Below the pieces are notes generated by a model. It was not told where the DNA came from. It saw only the letters and a list, made by a program, of their open reading frames with translations, and did no database searches. Below are positions 58,146 to 64,000 of a DNA stretch of 64,000 nt, piece by piece (the first letter of the stretch is position 1; every line of letters begins with the position of its first letter). The stretch is from Ignavibacteria bacterium (GTDB taxonomy: Bacteria; Bacteroidota; Ignavibacteria; Tepidaquicellales; OLB5): positions 1 through 64,000 of the forward strand of contig JAIOIK010000128.1 of NCBI GenBank assembly GCA_019912545.1, written 5' to 3'. The translations under genes were made by a program, and so were the position numbers.

Positions 58146-59486
58146 ATGTCTGAAAAAGATCTGATCAAAAAAGGTTTGCATTGCGGCTGTAAAGACCACA
58201 AAGAAGAAGCAGAAGTTTCACGAAGGAAGTTTTTATCTATCAGTATGGCACTGACTTCAGGACTGATACTCTCAAAATTCGGGTTTGCTAAAAGCGTTGC
58301 ACAAAATAACCCCGGATTATCTTTTATGAATCCCCTAAATGCGAAGGCAGAAGCAGTAATAGTTCTTTGGCTTGCCGGTGCGCCATCTCAGTTTGAAACT
58401 TTCAGCCCGAAATCGAAAAGCAAAAATGGCGGCAGCACAAAATCCATTCAATCTAATGTTTCGGGGATTGAGTTATCAGAACATTTGCCGATGCTTTCTC
58501 AGCAAATGGATAAGATGACCCTGATCCGCTCATTAACCAGTAAGGAAGGCAATCACAACCGCGCAAGTTACCTCATGCATACTTCTTACCCGCCAGTTGG
58601 GGTTGTAAAACATCCAAGCTTTGGAGCAATTACAGCTAAAGAGCTTGGCGGAGCAAAGGAATTTGATCTGCCATACTTCATCAGTCTTGCGGGGCCATCA
58701 TACAGCGCTGAATTCCTGGGAAAGGAATACTCTCCATACGTAATTAAGGATATTGATAAACCTCTTCAGAATATCAAAAAATTCAAAGATGTCGATGATG
58801 CAAGATTTGCAGAAAGAATGAACATTCTCAGCAAAATGGAAGATAACTTCTATAAAGAAAAAGGCCTGGAAGATATTAAAGAGCATAAGTTGATCTATGA
58901 AAAATCTGTAAAGATGATGAACTCTCCTTTAATTAAGGCTTTTGATATTAGCGAAGAGTCCGATGTTTTGAAACAGGCATATGGCGATAATTCCTTCGGT
59001 AAAGGCTGCCTGATGGCAAGAAGGCTTGTTGAAACTGGAGTGAAATTTGTTGAAGTAACGCTTGACGGCTGGGATACACACCAGGATAATTTTACCAGGA
59101 CAGCAAATCTTTGCAAAAAACTTGACCCCGCGCTATCAACTCTCCTGCAGGATCTATCGCAAAAAGGTATGCTTGATAAGACATTAGTACTTTGTATGGG
59201 CGAGTTTGGCAGGACTCCGGCAATTAATGCCAATGAAGGCAGAGATCACTATCCAAACGCATTTGCCTGCGCAGTTGCAGGCGGCGGAATTCGAGGCGGC
59301 AGGATTTATGGCGAAACCAGTGATGACGGTGACCAGATCATATCAAATCCAGTAACACCAGAAAATCTGTTTGCAACTCTTTGCAGCCAGCTTGGAATCG
59401 ATTATAATAAAGTGAATTATTCGCCACAGGGAAGACCGTTGAAATATGTTAACAGCGGCATTGTAATTGAAGAACTAGTGAGTTGA
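58146..59486 (+). CDS. DUF1501 domain protein, Tat-type signal
   Basis: SRRKFLSISMALTSGLIL; LWLAGAPSQFETFSPK, GEFGRTPAINANEGRDHYPNAFACAVAGGGIRGG. Confidence 0.9.
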   Translation: MSEKDLIKKGLHCGCKDHKEEAEVSRRKFLSISMALTSGLILSKFGFAKSVAQNNPGLSFMNPLNAKAEAVIVLWLAGAPSQFETFSPKSKSKNGGSTKSIQSNVSGIELSEHLPMLSQQMDKMTLIRSLTSKEGNHNRASYLMHTSYPPVGVVKHPSFGAITAKELGGAKEFDLPYFISLAGPSYSAEFLGKEYSPYVIKDIDKPLQNIKKFKDVDDARFAERMNILSKMEDNFYKEKGLEDIKEHKLIYEKSVKMMNSPLIKAFDISEESDVLKQAYGDNSFGKGCLMARRLVETGVKFVEVTLDGWDTHQDNFTRTANLCKKLDPALSTLLQDLSQKGMLDKTLVLCMGEFGRTPAINANEGRDHYPNAFACAVAGGGIRGGRIYGETSDDGDQIISNPVTPENLFATLCSQLGIDYNKVNYSPQGRPLKYVNSGIVIEELVS

Positions 59487-59520
59487 GAGGTTTGAAAGTT
59501 GGAAAGTTAGAAGTTTCGTA

Positions 59521-59612
59521 TTCTCAGAGTCTCTCACCTTCAGGTGAGGACTCTGAGAATGGTATGAAAGAGCAAATCGTTTTCAGAGTCCTGCTTTGCA
59601 GAGACTCTGAAA
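59521..59612. repeat. Tandem pair of related hairpins with TCAGAGTC/GACTCTGA cores
   Basis: 59521-59559 and 59581-59612. Confidence 0.8.
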
Positions 59613-59623
59613 GGACACATATC

Positions 59624-60235
59624 TCAGGCAGATTTTTTCTGTTGAAGCCACTGATTTTCAGCTTCATCAAGTTCAGCAACTAATCCTTCTCCGAAATAAT
59701 ACTTCAATTCATCGCGCGAACCGCGGTATAATGTCGGGCCATCGCCGAGACAAATCGTGAGATTCTCATCTATTTCTTCGGGTGTCATTAAAACCCCATC
59801 CATATAAGTTACGGGGAACATCGAACAGAAAAAGGGTTTTACTTCGTGGTAATCTATCCCTTTATGCAGAGCAAAACTGTGAAGCATGCATCCCCTGCTT
59901 TGGGTATTCAGGAAAATGCAATAATCTTTTTCTTCATCGTATGTTGTTCTCAAATAGTCATGACCGGGATATTCCGGGTCGGTTTTTTTTTCGCTTTCAT
60001 CAAACCACCTCTCGCTCTTAATTCCAGTGAAGGTTTCAAGTTCATCTTCATGTTTCATAATCCTGTCAACATTCTGCATATCTATATCAGCGCCCCACTC
60101 GCAGCACTGATCTTTGCAAGAAGTGCATTCCATACATTTCATGAAATATGTTATATCGAAAATATCAGTATCAACTGAGTGGATTACCGGAAGTCCGTGA
60201 ATACTTGCATGTGAATTCTTAAGCTTGATTACCAT
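59624..60235 (-). CDS. YkgJ/DUF3109-like cysteine-cluster protein
   Basis: CMECTSCKDQCCEWGADI, YCIFLNTQSRGCMLHSFALHKGIDYHEVKPFFCSMFP. Confidence 0.8.
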   Translation of the reverse strand: MVIKLKNSHASIHGLPVIHSVDTDIFDITYFMKCMECTSCKDQCCEWGADIDMQNVDRIMKHEDELETFTGIKSERWFDESEKKTDPEYPGHDYLRTTYDEEKDYCIFLNTQSRGCMLHSFALHKGIDYHEVKPFFCSMFPVTYMDGVLMTPEEIDENLTICLGDGPTLYRGSRDELKYYFGEGLVAELDEAENQWLQQKKSA

Positions 60236-60262
60236 GTATTTTTTACAATTATTTTTAATTAA

Positions 60263-60299
60263 TTGTTGGTCTTCGACTCGAAGAGTTATAGACCAACAA
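60263..60299. repeat. Hairpin TTGTTGGTCT...AGACCAACAA
   Basis: 10-bp perfect arms. Confidence 0.75.
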
Positions 60300-60437
60300 C
60301 TGTGTTGGAATCACCAAAAATCCTGTTCTGTATTAAATTGATTTAATTATAAGTTCAATCAGCAAATTTTGAATTGAAGAACCAAGTGCCAATAGCCTTG
60401 TTACAGCAATTTCATAGTCACTGCACTCCAAAAATAA

Positions 60438-61496
60438 TCAATAATAACCCAGCTTATAATTTCTGAAACCATTAATTGTTTCTTTAGCGCTCACTTTCAG
60501 AATTGTTGCAACTGGTATTGCTATGAGTGCGCCAAATGCGCCTAGTATCTGATTGCCAATTAGTATAAGCGCAATTATAGCGATCGGGTTCATTTCAGCA
60601 CCTTTCGAAAAAAGGTAAGGCTGAATAAATGAGCTATCAAGTATATAAATTATTGTGAAAAGTATAACAATCGGTAGCACCATATGAAAGTCACCAAACT
60701 GGATGATAGAAATAAGTATTGCCGGAATGCCCCCGATTATTGGACCTGCATAAGGTATCAAATGCCCTGCCCCGGCAGCAAGTCCTATAATAATTGAATT
60801 ATTTATCCCGAGTATCGAGAGCCCTGCAAACGAGAGCAGCCCAAGTATCAGAGCGTCAAGCAGCCATGACCTTACATACGAACTAAGCTGCATTTCGATC
60901 TTATCAATTATATTGATAGTCATTTCAAAATAGCGGTTAGGCACAAGCCCGATAAGCCCGTTCTTGAGTCTTTGCCTGTCTCTAAGTATAAAGAATGTTA
61001 TGAAAGGAATTATGATAATGTAAAGCACAGTTGATACAACCCCTGAAATAAAATCTTCAGCTTTGGAAAATGATGACTTAACATACACTTCAATTTCTTT
61101 TCCAACATCACCCTTCTTAAGGTAGGGAACATTCTTTTCTATCCATTTTTCGGAGGTTTTGAGTTTTTCTGATACCTGGAATTCCTTATACGATTGCTGA
61201 AGCGAATTGCTCTGCTCAATAAAACTGGGCGCTATCAAATTGAAAATAAAATAGAGCGCAATGCCGATCACAGCATAGACCATGAGAATTGAAAATGATC
61301 TGCCTATGCCCAGGCCCTGTATAAAATCTACGAAAGGACTGAGGACAAGAGCAAACAACAGGCAGATTATCAATGCGATAAAAATATCCGTAAAGAACGT
61401 AATAAATCCGGCAACTATAAGTAAAGGAATGAGAAGTATAAAAACCTTTGCAATTCCGCTTAGCTGCTTCGTTTGCCTTAAATAAGGTGTCTTCAT
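60438..61496 (-). CDS. AI-2E family transporter / permease
   Basis: Polytopic; IIGLAAGAGHLIPYAGPIIGGIPAILI, DSSFIQPYLFSKGAEMNPIAIIALILIG. Confidence 0.88.
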   Translation of the reverse strand: MKTPYLRQTKQLSGIAKVFILLIPLLIVAGFITFFTDIFIALIICLLFALVLSPFVDFIQGLGIGRSFSILMVYAVIGIALYFIFNLIAPSFIEQSNSLQQSYKEFQVSEKLKTSEKWIEKNVPYLKKGDVGKEIEVYVKSSFSKAEDFISGVVSTVLYIIIIPFITFFILRDRQRLKNGLIGLVPNRYFEMTINIIDKIEMQLSSYVRSWLLDALILGLLSFAGLSILGINNSIIIGLAAGAGHLIPYAGPIIGGIPAILISIIQFGDFHMVLPIVILFTIIYILDSSFIQPYLFSKGAEMNPIAIIALILIGNQILGAFGALIAIPVATILKVSAKETINGFRNYKLGYY

Positions 61497-61512
61497 AGAC
61501 TAATGAATTCTC

Positions 61513-62142
61513 TCATGTAATTTTTTCCCTGATAATTTCATTTATCACGTGGTAGTCAAATCCCTTTCTTGCAAGGTGATCGTACACTTTACGCTTCTTT
61601 TCATTAATATCAGCGGCTTTAGATTCCAATTTAGTATAATACTTATCAAAACTTACCATAGCAAGCAATTTTTCATCAGTTTCACCAAAGAGTTTTTCTA
61701 TTACTTCTTCAGCAATTCCGGCGGGGATCCCTTTTTCGAAAAGCTTCTGCTTAAGTACTTTCTTTCCTACCGGATTCCTTTTTAGTTTTTCGTTGATAAA
61801 CTGCCTGGCAAAATCAGTATCATTTGTCAGTCCCAGCTCACCAAGGTGCGCAAGTACTTTTTCAATTGAACTCTCAGAGATCTTTTTTGAATGAAGCTTT
61901 TTTCTGATCTCACTTATAGTTCTTATCCTGTATGAAAGAAAATTAAAGGCTAATTTCTTCCCGTAAATGTACTCATCAAAGCCTTTTATTTCCTCTAAAC
62001 CAGCTTCAGTGGTCTCATCTCCCGATGCAATTCCATATTTAAGAATTGTATCATCATACAGGCCGCAGTAAAATTCGCCATCAAGGTATAAATTATATCT
62101 TTTCCTGTCCTTTTTCTGCCGCTCTATTTTTGTGATGAGCAT
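61513..62142 (-). CDS. recX: Regulatory protein RecX
   Basis: FNFLSYRIRTISEIRKKLHSK, LGELGLTNDTDFARQFI; downstream of recA. Confidence 0.88.
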   Translation of the reverse strand: MLITKIERQKKDRKRYNLYLDGEFYCGLYDDTILKYGIASGDETTEAGLEEIKGFDEYIYGKKLAFNFLSYRIRTISEIRKKLHSKKISESSIEKVLAHLGELGLTNDTDFARQFINEKLKRNPVGKKVLKQKLFEKGIPAGIAEEVIEKLFGETDEKLLAMVSFDKYYTKLESKAADINEKKRKVYDHLARKGFDYHVINEIIREKIT

Positions 62143-62195
62143 TTTTCCCAGTATACAAAAGTTAAATTCAAGTTTTGCTCAATAAGAAGCTAAAA

Positions 62196-63269
62196 CTACT
62201 TCTTAGCTTTTTCTTTCTGTTTGGCTTCACTGCCATTTGTTGCTGCACTGTTTGCTGAGGATTCTTTGGCTGCAGGCGGAACTTCCATACCCATTTGCTC
62301 TCTAACATCACGGTTAAGTTTATCAAGCAGCTTCGGATTTTCGAGCAGGTAATTTTTAACACCTTCCCTGCCCTGCATTCTTTGCTCGCCATATGCGAAC
62401 CATGCGCCGGATTTCTTAATTATCTCCATATCAACAGCGCAATCAACTAAATCACCTATTTTGGAAATTCCTTCATTGTACATAATATCAAATTCAACTT
62501 CCTTGAAAGGCGGAGCTACTTTATTCTTTACAACTTTTACTTTCGTGCGGTTACCTATAACATTTGTGCCGTCTTTTATCTGCGCAATTCTGCGGACATC
62601 AAGCCTGACGGAAGCATAAAACTTCAACGCCTTGCCGCCCGTTGTAGTTTCGGGGCTACCAAACATAACACCAATCTTATCACGAAGCTGGTTTGTGAAC
62701 ATTAAAGCTATGTTTGATTTTGATACAGCGGCTGTAAGTTTTCTTAGTGCTTGCGACATAAGCCTTGCCTGAAGCCCCATGTGTGAGTCACCCATTTCGC
62801 CTTCTATTTCGGCTCTTGGAGTTAATGCTGCAACTGAATCAAGCACAATGATATCCAAAGCATTACTGCGAACAAGTGTTTCGACTATTTCCAGTGCCTG
62901 CTCGCCATACTCGGGCTGTGAGATTAGAAGATTTTCCACATCAACTCCAAGCTTCTTTGCATAGCCGATATCTAATGCGTGTTCTGTATCGATGAACGCT
63001 GCAAGTCCCCCGCGTTTTTGAGCCTCTGCAATTACATGCAAGCTGATTGTAGTTTTACCAGATGATTCCGGTCCGTATATCTCGGTTACTCTGCCTCTTG
63101 GAATGCCGCCAATACCCAGGGCTGAATCAAGTGATATAGAGCTGGTTGAGATCGCATCGACCTTATTAATAACGCCGTCGCCGAGCTTCATAATTGAGCC
63201 CTTTCCGTGTGACTTTTCGATCTGGTCAATAGCAATCTGCAATGACCGCAGTTTTTCGTTATCTGCCAT
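62196..63269 (-). CDS. recA: Recombinase RecA
   Basis: [82 protein letters not shown]. Confidence 0.98.
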   Translation of the reverse strand: MADNEKLRSLQIAIDQIEKSHGKGSIMKLGDGVINKVDAISTSSISLDSALGIGGIPRGRVTEIYGPESSGKTTISLHVIAEAQKRGGLAAFIDTEHALDIGYAKKLGVDVENLLISQPEYGEQALEIVETLVRSNALDIIVLDSVAALTPRAEIEGEMGDSHMGLQARLMSQALRKLTAAVSKSNIALMFTNQLRDKIGVMFGSPETTTGGKALKFYASVRLDVRRIAQIKDGTNVIGNRTKVKVVKNKVAPPFKEVEFDIMYNEGISKIGDLVDCAVDMEIIKKSGAWFAYGEQRMQGREGVKNYLLENPKLLDKLNRDVREQMGMEVPPAAKESSANSAATNGSEAKQKEKAKK

Positions 63270-63370
63270 AATGGTGAAACCTTTCTACTTTATTGGTTGT
63301 GATTTTAGCGAATATAATTATTATTAGTATTACTTAATAGACAAAGATATAAGGAATATTTGAGCTATGC

Positions 63371-63387
63371 GTATCATTCAATGATAC
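63371..63387. promoter_or_regulatory. 17-nt palindrome GTATCATT-C-AATGATAC upstream of recA
   Basis: Perfect 8-bp arms about 100 nt before the recA start. Confidence 0.35.
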
Positions 63388-63451
63388 TTTTTTCATTTTT
63401 TTTGGAGACGATTAAGAGGATATATTGTGCAAAAATAGTTATGGGCTTTGG

Positions 63452-64000
63452 CTACAATAAGTCCGACGTAGTTTGAGAGTAATACTTCCTTTTCAGCCAA
63501 AAAGCGACATTAACCAGTGCAATAAGCGCAGGTACTTCCACTAACGGACCGATAACACCGGCAAATGCCTGGGGACTGTTGATTCCGAACACTCCAATAG
63601 AAACAGCGATTGCAAGTTCGAAATTATTGCCCGCGGCCGTAAATGAGAGTGCTGCGTTCTGGGAATAATCCGCCCCAAGTTTTTTACCAATGAGAAATGT
63701 TACCAGGAACATTATGGCAAAATATATCAAAAGCGGAATTGCAATTCTTATTACATCAAACGGGATCTGAACAATAAGCTCCCCTTTCAAGCTGAACATT
63801 GCAATGATAGTAAACAGCAAAGCAATTAATGTTATGGGACTTATCTTTGGAACAAATACTGTTTCATACCAATCTTTACCTTTCAGTTTTATCAACAGGA
63901 ATCTGCTCAGGAATCCCGCTATGAAAGGTATACCGAGATAAATGAACACACTTTCCGCTATTTGTCTTATGCTGATATCAACTGCGAGTCCGCCAACACC
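63452..64000 (-). CDS. ACR3-family arsenite efflux permease (truncated at window edge)
   Basis: [58 protein letters not shown]; frame stays open to position 64000. Confidence 0.85.
   Translation of the reverse strand, partial: GVGGLAVDISIRQIAESVFIYLGIPFIAGFLSRFLLIKLKGKDWYETVFVPKISPITLIALLFTIIAMFSLKGELIVQIPFDVIRIAIPLLIYFAIMFLVTFLIGKKLGADYSQNAALSFTAAGNNFELAIAVSIGVFGINSPQAFAGVIGPLVEVPALIALVNVAFWLKRKYYSQTTSDLL

Overview
This 64-kb window looks like a chromosomal segment from an Ignavibacteria/Bacteroidota-type bacterium. That assignment is inferred from five proteins with type IX secretion 'SLSQNYPNPFNPST...SKKMI' C-terminal tails, the uppS-bamA-ompH-ompH-lpxD order and TTTG/TAnnTTTG promoters. 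Most genes are housekeeping: envelope biogenesis, pepA, nrnA-like, queG, ABC-F, an iscR-like/iscS/iscA-like/SOD cluster, rsmB, recX and recA. I saw no rRNA, tRNA, CRISPR array or prophage. The most interesting signal is palindromic DNA. A RAYT (REP-associated tyrosine transposase) gene at 54496-55056 is preceded by two direct copies of a canonical-looking REP, 5'-GTAG + GGAAyGGTCGTGACCrTTCC-3'. The same palindrome lies inside the RAYT gene and, in frame, inside the C-terminal sorting domains of two T9SS cargo proteins (9915-9939 and 11222-11246), where all three coding copies read NGRDRS. At least ten further small palindrome families occur. Some appear inserted in frame in queG (two places), supply the C-terminus of an APC permease, or create a false N-terminus for an aminotransferase. 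Other notable points are a Tat-type SOD with a strong internal SD/ATG, likely non-AUG starts (MFS and a TMTC-like protein), a 10-C tract upstream of a TonB-dependent receptor, and a metal-handling cluster. Everything was read by eye from sequence, with no database searches.
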